The translations under genes and the position numbers were made by a program. Source: Micrococcus flavus (GTDB lineage: Bacteria; Actinomycetota; Actinomycetes; Actinomycetales; Micrococcaceae). Taken from it: DNA of 64,000 bases. A model generated the notes under the pieces. That model made no database searches and was not told where the DNA came from. It saw nothing but the letters and a program-made list of their open reading frames with translations. Position 1 is the first letter of the stretch; every line of letters starts with the position of its first letter. Positions 54,865-61,733 of this stretch are shown here, one piece after another. Location: assembly GCF_014204815.1 (NCBI RefSeq), contig NZ_JACHMC010000001.1:558001-622000 (forward strand). Reading direction: 5' to 3'.

Positions 54865-56307
54865 GGCCCTTCACAGATGAGCATGGGTAGGGGTCTTGCG
54901 CCACGGCCGGTGTCCGCCGGCGGCGAGCAGGGCGCGTAGGCGGTAGTTGTCGAAGTTCCGGAAGCCGCGGGCGACCCGGCGCATCGTCTCGATGACCCCG
55001 TTCACGGCCTCGGTGGGCCCGTTCGAGGCCCCGGCGGTGTCGAAGTAGGCCAGGATCGCGGCCTTCCACCGGCGTAAGGTCCGCCCGAGCCGGGCGATCT
55101 CCGGGATCGGGCAGGACGGGAAGGCGGCAAGGATCTCGGCGACCAGCCGGCGGCCGGTCTCGGGGCGGGCGTGGTAGACCGCGCGCAGCTTCTGGTAGCA
55201 ATGCCAGGCAAGGGTGACCTCGTGGTGCGGGTCCCCGGCCTCGAGCTTGGTGTTGAGCCGGGTGATCTGTTTGGCGGTGAGGTGCTCGGCGCCGATCTGC
55301 AGGGTGCGGCGGATCCCGTAGAGCGGGTCCCCGGCCCGGCCCCGGTGGCCCAGAGTGTCCTGCTGCACCCGACGACGCACCTCGTCCACGACCTGCCCGC
55401 CGAGCTTGACCACATGGAAGGCGTCGAGAACGGTGATCGCCTCCGGGAGTTCGTCGCGGATGGCGTTGGCGTAACCGTGGAACGGATCCAGCGTCGCCGT
55501 GCGGATCCCGCTCGTGAACGCCGGCCCCTGCTCGGTGAGCCAGTCGCCGTAGGCCGCCCCCGTGCGCCCCTTGACCAGGTCCAGCAGTCGTGCCCGGGGC
55601 CGGCCGTCCTCGCCGCGGGAGTGGTCCACGATCCCGGTGACCAGCCCAGTGCCGGGTGGGCCCACGTGGCGCCAGACGTGCTCGTCCACGCCCAGGGCGT
55701 CCACCCCGGCCAGCCGATCCTCCGCGGCCAGCTGGGCCTCGATGACTGGAGTGATGGCGTCCCAGACGGTGTTCCAGGCGACCCCGAGCATCTCGGCCAG
55801 GGCGGAGACCGCGATGTCATGGCAGCGCAGCTGCGTCACCGCCCAAGCAATCGCGCGGGTGGTGAGCTTGGCCCGCGGCGCGGCCAGCTCGTGGACCTCA
55901 CTGAACGTCACGACCTCGCAGGCGTCCTCCCGGCACCTGAAGATCCGCTTGCGCCACACCACCCGCACGGGCACCCCAGCGCAGGGCAGATCGTGGAGCA
56001 CGACCTCCCGGCGGCCGTGGCCGGTGGCGAGCACCCCGCAGGACGGGCACCCCACCAGCGTCGGAGAAGTCTCCACCACCACGGTGAACGAGCGTGGTCC
56101 GCGTTCCACGGCCCTGACATGGACGTCGGGCAGGTCGAAGAGCGCGCACGCGGGCGCGCAGATAGCATGAGACACGTCGAGGCCTTCATGGATCGGGTTG
56201 CTTGGTCGCTACCCATCCTGGAGGCCTCGACCTCCACCCAGACCTCACAACACACCCCTCGAGACGCCCACGCGCACACCGCTACCCATGCTCATCTGTG
56301 AAGGGCC
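54865..56307. mobile_element. Intact ISL3-family insertion sequence
   Basis: 1443 bp. Ends are perfect 26-bp inverted repeats beginning GGCCCTTCACAGATGAGCAT (54865 onward and, inverted, up to 56307). The flanks are an exact 8-bp target duplication AGGTTGGT (54857-54864 and 56308-56315). The single transposase gene is complete. Confidence 0.95.
54871..56175 (-). CDS. ISL3-family transposase
   Basis: 434 residues. An N-terminal zinc finger (GCPSCGVLATGHGRR, then CREDACEVV) and helix-turn-helix (LRCHDIAVSALAEMLGVAWNTVWDAI) precede the DDE catalytic domain: GVDEHVWRHVG (first Asp), LDPFHGYANAIRDELPEAITVLDAFH (second Asp region) and SNGPTEAVNGVIETMRRVARGFRN (final Glu). GTG start at 56175; its stop lies inside the left inverted repeat. 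The frame is intact, so the element may still be mobile. Confidence 0.95.
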   Translation of the reverse strand: MSHAICAPACALFDLPDVHVRAVERGPRSFTVVVETSPTLVGCPSCGVLATGHGRREVVLHDLPCAGVPVRVVWRKRIFRCREDACEVVTFSEVHELAAPRAKLTTRAIAWAVTQLRCHDIAVSALAEMLGVAWNTVWDAITPVIEAQLAAEDRLAGVDALGVDEHVWRHVGPPGTGLVTGIVDHSRGEDGRPRARLLDLVKGRTGAAYGDWLTEQGPAFTSGIRTATLDPFHGYANAIRDELPEAITVLDAFHVVKLGGQVVDEVRRRVQQDTLGHRGRAGDPLYGIRRTLQIGAEHLTAKQITRLNTKLEAGDPHHEVTLAWHCYQKLRAVYHARPETGRRLVAEILAAFPSCPIPEIARLGRTLRRWKAAILAYFDTAGASNGPTEAVNGVIETMRRVARGFRNFDNYRLRALLAAGGHRPWRKTPTHAHL

Positions 56308-56354
56308 AGGTTGGTCCGTACCGGAATGCGGTGGAGTTCCGCTTCAACGTGTAG
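56308..56354. other. Second ychF 3'-end copy, junction of islands 1 and 2
   Basis: From the ISL3 target duplicate AGGTTGGT the sequence runs into GTGGAGTTCCGCTTCAACGT GTAG, encoding VEFRFNV-stop in high-GC codons, the expected native form of the ychF end. It shares AGGTTGGT..GT.CCGGAA..CGGTGGAGTTCCG with the copy at 57811-57857. Read as an attachment-site remnant. Confidence 0.7.
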
Positions 56355-56386
56355 TCGCGTTCCGCCTCAACATCTGATTCGAGTGG

Positions 56387-56410
56387 CCGGATCTCCCTGT
56401 GGAGATCCGG
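56387..56410. terminator. Hairpin between ychF-end copy and Clp-N gene
   Basis: CCGGATCTCC (56387-56396) and GGAGATCCGG (56401-56410), 4-nt loop. May be the original ychF terminator, and also serves the minus-strand operon. Confidence 0.7.
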
Positions 56411-56457
56411 GCACTTGATCTACGTGCGACCAGCAGGCGAGTCGCCGCAGCATGGGA

Positions 56458-57447
56458 CTAGCGAAATGTTCGGCTGATCGCGCTGCCAGTCTGGAACAGG
56501 GTGATCCACACCAGGAACTTCTGGATGGGACGCAGCGGCCATGCGACAAGTCCTCGCCACCCTCGGCGTCGCGACCAAGACCTAGTGATCCGCAGCTGTG
56601 TGCCACCGATCGCGTTCGCCAAGGCGAATTCAGTCAGAACCGAATTGCTCTGCGCGACGTCGGGATAGCCGAAGCTCCATGCGATCCTGTCCGGTCGGTG
56701 AATTGCGATGAGCTCAACACTGCGTCGACGAAACTGAGGTTTGATCTTCACAGGCTTGCCGTCTGGATAGGTTGCGGGTGCCGTGCCCTCCCAGACCGTA
56801 CCCGGCTTCGCTTCTTGACTGGTCTGGTCGAGAGTGCCGATGCTCGGCTCCCACTCGGGGATACGTGCGGGATCTGTGAGGAACGCCCACACTTCGTCCA
56901 GTGGTGCGGATATGAAACTCTCAGTCGTTCCCGTGGTCCGCCCCTTCACTTTCGCTGAGACGGGCATGGACTTCATAGAGGGCGAGTCAGCCCGATCGAG
57001 GCGTTCGATGAGCGCATCGGATGTCGTGCCAAGGCGGCCGAGGATACCGGTGATAAGGCCGCTGGGTTCTACGACGAGTTCCCGGAGAACGGCGGCAGCG
57101 TCGCCTGGCTTGCCTTTGCTGCTGGACTTCGCGATGAGGTCCCGAGCGCGACGAGTCCACTCGTACCCATCCGTCTCATGGAACACGATGCGCCCGGCCT
57201 CGGGGAACGACGCCTCGATGCCGAGTGAGGTCAGCTGTGCATCACGTTGTTCCTCCACGGCGAGACGGGCGCTATCAAGGTCGATACCCAGCTCGCGCAG
57301 TGCGCGGCCGGCGGATTGGTCGTTGATGACCAATGCGAGGAACAGGTGGTCGATGTCGGCTTCGCGGAGCCCGAGCCGGGATGCTTCCTTCATGGCGGCC
57401 AGGGAAAGCGCTTGGCTGGTCTGAGCGGCGCGGACGAGTCTGTTCAT
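56458..57447 (-). CDS. Clp N-terminal plus SRPBCC domain protein
   Basis: 329 residues. Residues 1-150 resemble a Clp-N (double Clp repeat) domain: LAAMKEASRLGLREADIDHLFLALVIND and VLRELVVEPSGLITGILGRLG. Residues 170-310 are a START/SRPBCC-type domain (TESFISAPLDEVWAFLTDPARIPEWEPSIGTLD), which binds hydrophobic ligands. There is no ATPase. Such proteins are encoded beside HTH genes in actinobacteria; the pair suggests a ligand- or stress-sensing regulatory unit. AGGAGGA lies upstream of the ATG, whose first bases overlap the HTH stop (ATGA). Confidence 0.75.
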   Translation of the reverse strand: MNRLVRAAQTSQALSLAAMKEASRLGLREADIDHLFLALVINDQSAGRALRELGIDLDSARLAVEEQRDAQLTSLGIEASFPEAGRIVFHETDGYEWTRRARDLIAKSSSKGKPGDAAAVLRELVVEPSGLITGILGRLGTTSDALIERLDRADSPSMKSMPVSAKVKGRTTGTTESFISAPLDEVWAFLTDPARIPEWEPSIGTLDQTSQEAKPGTVWEGTAPATYPDGKPVKIKPQFRRRSVELIAIHRPDRIAWSFGYPDVAQSNSVLTEFALANAIGGTQLRITRSWSRRRGWRGLVAWPLRPIQKFLVWITLFQTGSAISRTFR

Positions 57448-57689
57448 CTGTTCCTCCTGGGTGTCGAGATCGCGGGGTCAATTCTTTTGGAGTGCTTCTT
57501 GTGGGCGGCTTGTCGCGTCACTCCGAGCGCGTCGGCGATCTCCTGCCAACTCATGCCCGAACGCAACGCGGCCTCGACCTGCCGAAGTTCCAAGGTGTTC
57601 GCGAGCACGCGTAACGACGCTACGGCCCGCAATCCTGCTTTCGGGTCGCTGGTATCGGCTGCTACTGCTGCGATCCGTGGAGACTCCAT
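57444..57689 (-). CDS. Helix-turn-helix regulator
   Basis: 81 residues. The HTH is VEAALRSGMSWQEIADALGVTRQAAHKKHSK, similar to the region 4-like HTHs that accompany Clp-N/SRPBCC genes. ATG at 57689, 6 nt after TAGGTT, suggesting a leaderless mRNA. It precedes the Clp-N/SRPBCC gene with a 4-bp overlap and likely binds the two 15-bp repeats just upstream. Confidence 0.78.
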   Translation of the reverse strand: MESPRIAAVAADTSDPKAGLRAVASLRVLANTLELRQVEAALRSGMSWQEIADALGVTRQAAHKKHSKRIDPAISTPRRNR

Positions 57690-57692
57690 GCC

Positions 57693-57735
57693 GTCAACCT
57701 ATGTTGCTAAGTGACGAGTTGTCAACCTGGGTTGC
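57693..57735 (-). promoter_or_regulatory. Promoter and paired operator-like repeats of the HTH operon
   Basis: GTCAACCTATGTTGC (57693-57707) and GTCAACCTGGGTTGC (57721-57735) are near-identical 15-mers 28 bp apart; each holds a CAACC/GGTTG half-palindrome. The -10-like TAGGTT (minus strand, 57701 to 57696) lies inside the first. Confidence 0.6.
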
Positions 57736-57810
57736 TTCCTCGCTCGTCAGGCTTAGTATTCGCAGGGTCAGGAGAGGGACGACGCTTCGGGGGAGTCGCC
57801 GGGTTCTGAG

Positions 57811-57857
57811 AGGTTGGTATGTGCCGGAACTCGGTGGAGTTCCGGTTCAACGTGTAA
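57811..57857. other. Third ychF 3'-end copy, right end of island 2
   Basis: AGGTTGGT followed by ..GTGCCGGAACTCGGTGGAGT TCCGGTTCAACGTGTAA; the last part encodes VEFRFNV-stop. Same layout as 56308-56354. Confidence 0.7.
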
Positions 57858-58070
57858 GGGTCTTTTGTGGGCTTGGGGGCCTAGCTCTCTCAAACCGCAG
57901 ATGCGCTACTTTGGGAGTGACCAATGATCTCGTTCTGGTTCTCTAGAAGTGACGTCGCCTGAGGGTGGTTCCTTGACCGACACCCTGGAGTTGAAATGAG
58001 CGAAACTAGCGACCTCTAATCGAAGGCCCACCGGGCCGGGCTGGAGGGTGCGCGTGATGGATGGGGAGTG
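57858..58070. other. AT-richer intergenic stretch
   Basis: About 210 bp beyond the third ychF end. No open frame longer than a few codons has start and ribosome binding support; a short GGCCCACCGGGCC hairpin lies near 58026-58038. Nothing else recognised. Confidence 0.4.
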
Positions 58071-58154
58071 ATGTTCCGCTACGTGGTAACTATTTTCCTC
58101 ACGTGTACTTTCCCTTTCCTCCTTTACGCTGTTGCTGCAAGCGTTAGAGTGTAG
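58071..58154 (+). CDS. Possible 27-residue membrane micropeptide
   Basis: MFRYVVTIFLTCTFPFLLYA followed by VAASVRV: one hydrophobic helix, too short for standard gene calling. GGGGAG immediately precedes the ATG. The codons are AT-rich. It resembles the small hydrophobic toxins or regulators encoded on mobile DNA, but coding is unproven. Confidence 0.3.
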   Translation: MFRYVVTIFLTCTFPFLLYAVAASVRV

Positions 58155-58171
58155 GTGGGAGAGGGGGTATT

Positions 58172-58279
58172 TTGAAGTCTGCGCGCAGGCTTATGTCGGC
58201 CTATATTGCCGCGGGGTCTGAGCTCGTCAGCAAGCCGGAGGAATCTAAGTTCTTGAATGGCGAGCGGAGCGGCAAATGA
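58172..58279 (+). CDS. Possible 35-residue peptide
   Basis: TTG-started frame after GGGAGAGGGGG: residues include RRLMSAYIAAGSELVSKPEE. Located 17 bp after the membrane micropeptide. No family recognised; weak support. Confidence 0.22.
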   Translation: MKSARRLMSAYIAAGSELVSKPEESKFLNGERSGK

Positions 58280-58313
58280 GCGCAGCGGATGGGATCAAAC
58301 CGCTGAATTCACC

Positions 58314-58457
58314 TCACTTGTGAGGACAGTTTCGACGGTCGTGGCCATGTGCGCCACAGGCGCCGCACTTGCCAGCATTGGGCGGGACTTGGCAAGTTCG
58401 CTTGTCATGACCGGGGGTTCCACACCAGGAGCAGGTACGGGTTCCTGAAGTGCTCAT
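58314..58457 (-). CDS. 47-residue protein with two CCHC zinc knuckles
   Basis: The ATG at 58457 is preceded by AGGAG at 6-7 nt. Residues 9-22 are CSWCGTPGHDKRTC and residues 31-44 are CGACGAHGHDRRNC; both fit CX2CX4HX4C exactly, the retroviral nucleocapsid-type zinc knuckle that binds single-stranded nucleic acid. A short linker joins them and the protein ends CPHK. Such knuckles are rare in bacteria. The frame extends upstream to 58550 without a better start. It sits alone in the accessory zone, with a possible membrane micropeptide upstream on the other strand. Confidence 0.65.
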   Translation of the reverse strand: MSTSGTRTCSWCGTPGHDKRTCQVPPNAGKCGACGAHGHDRRNCPHK

Positions 58458-58512
58458 AGGGGCTCCTAGAACTCGAAGGTGAGATGGATCTCCATCGTAG
58501 TGATCATCTCCC

Positions 58513-58620
58513 ATGTACCAGAGAGTTGCTCGGTTCGAGGTTGACCGCAACGTGGTGGACGGCAGTAGCTGGCCATACTCGATCCTGCGCCTTGTGCTTC
58601 ACGCTAAACGTCAACCCTGA
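58513..58620 (+). CDS. Possible 35-residue open frame
   Basis: MYQRVARFEVDRNVVDGSSW followed by PYSILRLVLHAKRQP and stop. No Shine-Dalgarno sequence is obvious. It could be a fragment of a larger protein. The stretch 58458-58678 holds nothing else recognisable. Confidence 0.25.
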   Translation: MYQRVARFEVDRNVVDGSSWPYSILRLVLHAKRQP

Positions 58621-58678
58621 GCTCCACCCTGGTTGGAGGCCAGTAGGTCCGCGACATCGACTTTCCGGGCTCCGCACC

Positions 58679-59096
58679 TCAAAACAGCGGCCAGGGCGCC
58701 GCCGGCGTTCGGCCTCCCCGGCTCGGAAACCGCCGGAGGGCGGACAACCGCTCGCCGCGTTCCGTGAGAGCGTCGATCTCGTCACTACGGAGCAGGTCCG
58801 TGAGCTGCCGCCCAGCTCTCCAGCGAGTCCCCCGAGAACCCGGCCGACGCCGTCGCGCTCCTCCTCGCTCAGCGCCTCACCGATCCATCCCTACAGCACG
58901 GTCCGCAGCTTGTCTTCCATATGGAAAGTCAGCCCGTGGTCCACCCTATTGCGGTGCCCGCTGGGCATGGCGAGGATGTGGGCCCCCTTGCAGTCGGCGT
59001 TGTTGACGAGCACGTCGAACTCCGCCATACGGCGCAGCGCAGGCGTGTCCTCGTGGGGCAGGACGAGCGTCCGCCCGTCCTCACCCTCCTCAACGT
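58679..59096 (-). pseudogene. Remnant of an SCO1664-family (PI kinase-like) gene
   Basis: Reading the minus strand from about 59085: DGRTLVLPHEDTPALRRMAE, FDVLVNNADCKGAHILAMPS, GHRNRVDHGLTFHMEDKLRT then VL-stop-GWIGEALSEEERDGVGR. The family normally has a Trp codon (TGG) where this copy has TAG. A frameshift follows (to LTDLLRSDEIDALTERGER) and the end RFPSRGGRTPAAPWPLF matches the usual family terminus with a stop at 58679. The N-terminal half is missing altogether. The family resembles phosphatidylinositol 3/4-kinases; this copy is dead. Confidence 0.7.
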
Positions 59097-60244
59097 GTGA
59101 GGTCGGCGGGGAAGCAGGCCATCACCAGCCGTCCGACGTCGCGGGCGGTCGCGGTCAGGTCCTCTGCCGTACGGCGGATCGCTGTCGCCAAATCCTGGGG
59201 CCCGCGGCCAATGGGCACGATCGCGGTGATGCCCTCGTCGTAGAGGGTGTCCGCGTCTTGCCCCACGGAGCCGGCCAGGACGATCACCGGGATCGCACGG
59301 CCGGCTGCGCGCACGGCCTGGGCCACCCCGATCGGCACTTTCCCGGCCAAGGACTGGCCGTCGATGCGCCCCTCCCCGGTGATGACGAGGTCAGCGGTCT
59401 TCACGAGGTCGTGGAAACCCGCCGTCTCGAGGACGACGTCGATACCCGGCTTCAAGGTGGCCCCGATGAAGGCGTGCAGGCCACCGGCCAGACCCCCCGC
59501 CGCTCCCGCACCGGGGAGCGCATCGATCGCGACCCCGAGGTCTCGCTCGACGAGGCCCGCGAGATGGACCAGTCCGGTGTCCAGGCTCGCTACAGATGCA
59601 GGATCCGCCCCCTTCTGGGGGCCGAACACGTGGGCTGCGCCCTGCGATCCCGTGAGGGGGTTGCTGATGTCGCACATCACCTCCACATCGACGTCGCGGA
59701 GCCGGTCTCGTGCCGGGGTGGAGTCGATCCGCGCAATCCGGGTGAGGGTGTCGCCGGTCGGGACGAACTCCTCACCTACGGCGTCGAGGAACCGGACGCC
59801 GAGGGCCGCGGCGGCGCCCGTGCCGCCGTCCGTCGTGGCGCTCCCGCCGGCCCCGACGATGACTCTGCGCGCGCCAGCGGACACCGCGTCGAGGATCTGC
59901 TCGCCGACCCCGAACGTCGTGGCCCGTCCCGTGTCCTCGCGCCCGGAGGCGAGCGGGAGCCCGGCACATGAGGCTGTCTCCACCACCGCCACGTCCGGGT
60001 CGATCAGTCCGTAGTGGACGGGCACGCGTTCGCCGTAGAACACCCCGCAGACGGTTGCGGATCGCAAAACGCCCCCTGCGGCAGCGACGAAGGCCTCGAC
60101 GGTGCCCTCCCCGCCGTCGGCGATGGGCACCACGAGGACCTCGGCATCGGTGACCGACGCGAGACCCGTCGCGATCGCGGAGCCCGCCTCCCGCGACGAC
60201 AGGGCCCCCTTGAATGAGTCTGGGATGACGATGATGCGCTGCAC
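59090..60244 (-). CDS. glxK: Glycerate 2-kinase
   Basis: 384 residues. Phosphorylates D-glycerate to 2-phosphoglycerate. RIIVIPDSFKGALSSREAGSA is the family start, VPIADGGEGTVEAFV the next motif, RVIVGAGGSATTDGGTGAAAALGVRFLD the nucleotide-binding region and LVITGEGRIDGQSLAGKVPIGVA the second signature. It is intact. Just upstream in the same direction lies a 28-residue stub of a membrane permease (60274-60372), interrupted by an IS3-type element, so the kinase has probably lost its transporter partner and its original promoter. The stop is shared with the edge of the SCO1664-like remnant. Confidence 0.92.
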   Translation of the reverse strand: MQRIIVIPDSFKGALSSREAGSAIATGLASVTDAEVLVVPIADGGEGTVEAFVAAAGGVLRSATVCGVFYGERVPVHYGLIDPDVAVVETASCAGLPLASGREDTGRATTFGVGEQILDAVSAGARRVIVGAGGSATTDGGTGAAAALGVRFLDAVGEEFVPTGDTLTRIARIDSTPARDRLRDVDVEVMCDISNPLTGSQGAAHVFGPQKGADPASVASLDTGLVHLAGLVERDLGVAIDALPGAGAAGGLAGGLHAFIGATLKPGIDVVLETAGFHDLVKTADLVITGEGRIDGQSLAGKVPIGVAQAVRAAGRAIPVIVLAGSVGQDADTLYDEGITAIVPIGRGPQDLATAIRRTAEDLTATARDVGRLVMACFPADLTR

Positions 60245-60273
60245 GCGTGGATCTCCTAGGTCAGGTGACGGGA

Positions 60274-60372
60274 TCAGATGAGGACGAGGCCGAGGATCCA
60301 GATGAACACGATGGAGGTGAGTCCCATCAGGAGCGTGACCATTGTCTGGGTGCGGTAACCCTGTGAGGCAGG
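60274..60372 (-). pseudogene. 3' stub of a permease gene, probably GntP family
   Basis: Reading toward glxK: GYRTQTMVTLLMGLTSIVFI then WILGLVLI-stop, a terminal transmembrane helix with the [FY]RT.T..T pattern seen at the ends of GntP-type permeases that accompany glycerate kinases. Upstream the homology ends and, 60 bp further, an IS3-family element begins. The assignment to GntP is by pattern and context only. Confidence 0.45.
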
Positions 60373-60484
60373 GCGTGAGGAGCGAATCGGTGACAACTGA
60401 TTGTTAGTGCCGGGAGGCGCTGACGGGGACGATGAATCGCTCCGGGTCTGGTGGAGGCTCTGATCCAACGGAAGGATGCAGAGC

Positions 60485-60937
60485 ATGCCCGCACCACGGA
60501 AGTACCCCGACGAGCTCCGCGAACGCGCCACGCGGATGACCATCGAAGCCCGTCAAGACCCCGCCACGAGGTCTGGAGCGTTCCGCGGAGTCGGTGAGCA
60601 GCTCGGGATCAATCCCGAGACGCTGCGCAACTGGGTCCGCCAAGCCGAGATCGACCACGGCCACCGCCCCGGAATCACGACCAGCGAAGCCGCCCGGGTG
60701 GCCGAGCTGGAGAAGGAGAACCGTGAACTACGGCGGGCGAACGCGATCCTGCGCTCGGCGTCGGCTTTCTTCGCGGCGGATGCTCGAGACGCCCACAGCG
60801 CTGATCGTGGACTACATCGACGAACACAAGCACGAGTTCGGTGTCGAGCCGATCTGCGCCACGCTGTCCGCGGCAGGCACACAGATCGCACCGAGCACGT
60901 ACTACGCGGCCAAGACGCGCCCTCCTTCAGTGCGTAG
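60485..60937 (+). CDS. IS3-family transposase OrfA
   Basis: 150 residues in this frame; the natural protein probably ends near residue 105. MPAPRKYPDELRERATRMTI starts the helix-turn-helix (GVGEQLGINPETLRNWVRQAEID) followed by the leucine-zipper-like LEKENRELRRANAILRSASAFFAA. The frame then runs on as non-conserved sequence because one base (T at about 60781) separates it from OrfB, which follows in the +1 frame rather than the usual -1. Either OrfB starts on its own ATG or a base was inserted. An in-frame ATG at 60476 is also possible. Confidence 0.8.
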   Translation: MPAPRKYPDELRERATRMTIEARQDPATRSGAFRGVGEQLGINPETLRNWVRQAEIDHGHRPGITTSEAARVAELEKENRELRRANAILRSASAFFAADARDAHSADRGLHRRTQARVRCRADLRHAVRGRHTDRTEHVLRGQDAPSFSA

Positions 60938-61733
60938 CCTGCGCGATGAGCAGGTGCTCGTGGAAATCCGGCGGGTGCATGAGGCCAACTACGGGGTCTA
61001 CGGGGCCCGGAAGGTCCACGCGCAACTGCGGAGGGAGGGCCTGCAGGTGGCCAGGTGCACGGTGGAGCGGCTCATGCGAGCCGCAGGCCTGCGCGGGATC
61101 AGCCGCGCGAAGGGACCGAGGACCACGGTCCCAGGCCCCGGCCCGGATGAGCGTCAAGACCTGGTCCAGCGAGACTTCACCGCGGCGGCTCCGAACCAGC
61201 TGTGGGTCGCTGACATCACCTACTGCCGCACTTTCAGCGGATGGGTGTACGCCGCGTTCATCATCGACGTGTTCTCCCGACGGGTGCTGGGCTGGCAGCT
61301 GTCGAAGTCGCTGCGCACGGACCTGGCCCTGGACGCGTTGGAGATGGCGTTCTGGACGCGTCAGCGCGCAGGCCAAGACGTGGCCGGGCTACGGCATCAC
61401 AGCGATAAAGGAGTCCAGTACGTCGCCGTGCGATACACCCAGCGGCTGGCCGAGGCCGGTGCAGTCGCCTCGGTCGGCTCGACGGGGGACTCGTATGACA
61501 ATGCCCTCGCTGAGGCGTTCAACTCGCTGTTCAAGGCGGAGCTGATCCGGAACAAGGGGCCATTCAAGTCCATCGAGGACTTAGAGACCGCGGCCGCGGA
61601 GTACATCGACTGGTTCAACCATCGTCGTGTGCACGGCGAGATCGGGCTGGTCCCTCCGGTCGAGTTCGAGGACGTCTACCATCATGAGAATCTCGTGCCG
61701 GCGCCTGCCGGGGCGGCACTTGCGAGCCTCTAA
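60780..61733 (+). CDS. IS3-family transposase OrfB
   Basis: 317 residues from ATG 60780. Begins MLETPTALIVDYIDEHKHEFGVEPIC, typical for OrfB, and carries the HTH_21 segment (EANYGVYGARKVHAQLRREG). The rve integrase core follows with the DDE residues in LWVADITYCR, LRHHSDKGVQYV and YDNALAEAFNSLFKAELIR. It ends in the right inverted repeat region. It is intact, but whether OrfAB fusion is still made is uncertain given the +1 relation to OrfA. Confidence 0.88.
   Translation: MLETPTALIVDYIDEHKHEFGVEPICATLSAAGTQIAPSTYYAAKTRPPSVRSLRDEQVLVEIRRVHEANYGVYGARKVHAQLRREGLQVARCTVERLMRAAGLRGISRAKGPRTTVPGPGPDERQDLVQRDFTAAAPNQLWVADITYCRTFSGWVYAAFIIDVFSRRVLGWQLSKSLRTDLALDALEMAFWTRQRAGQDVAGLRHHSDKGVQYVAVRYTQRLAEAGAVASVGSTGDSYDNALAEAFNSLFKAELIRNKGPFKSIEDLETAAAEYIDWFNHRRVHGEIGLVPPVEFEDVYHHENLVPAPAGAALASL

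Larger units (their letters stand above)
46777..56354. mobile_element. Genomic island 1 at the ychF 3' end
   Basis: Spans from the altered end of ychF to a second ychF terminus at 56331-56354. It carries a zinc-finger/DUF4096 protein, an XRE regulator, a three-gene methyltransferase-helicase-nuclease operon, a 55-residue protein and an ISL3 element. Base composition is lower in GC than the flanking core genome. No integrase gene is seen inside it. Confidence 0.65.
56355..57857. mobile_element. Genomic island 2 (minimal) between ychF-end copies
   Basis: A 1.5-kb unit bounded by the ychF termini at 56354 and 57857. It holds only a two-gene operon (Clp-N/SRPBCC protein and HTH regulator) with its operator repeats. 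Confidence 0.55.

Noticed and set aside
58484-59971. A 495-codon plus-strand frame over the SCO1664-like remnant and glycerate kinase
   Set aside because: Antisense to a complete glycerate kinase with conserved motifs; not protein-like.
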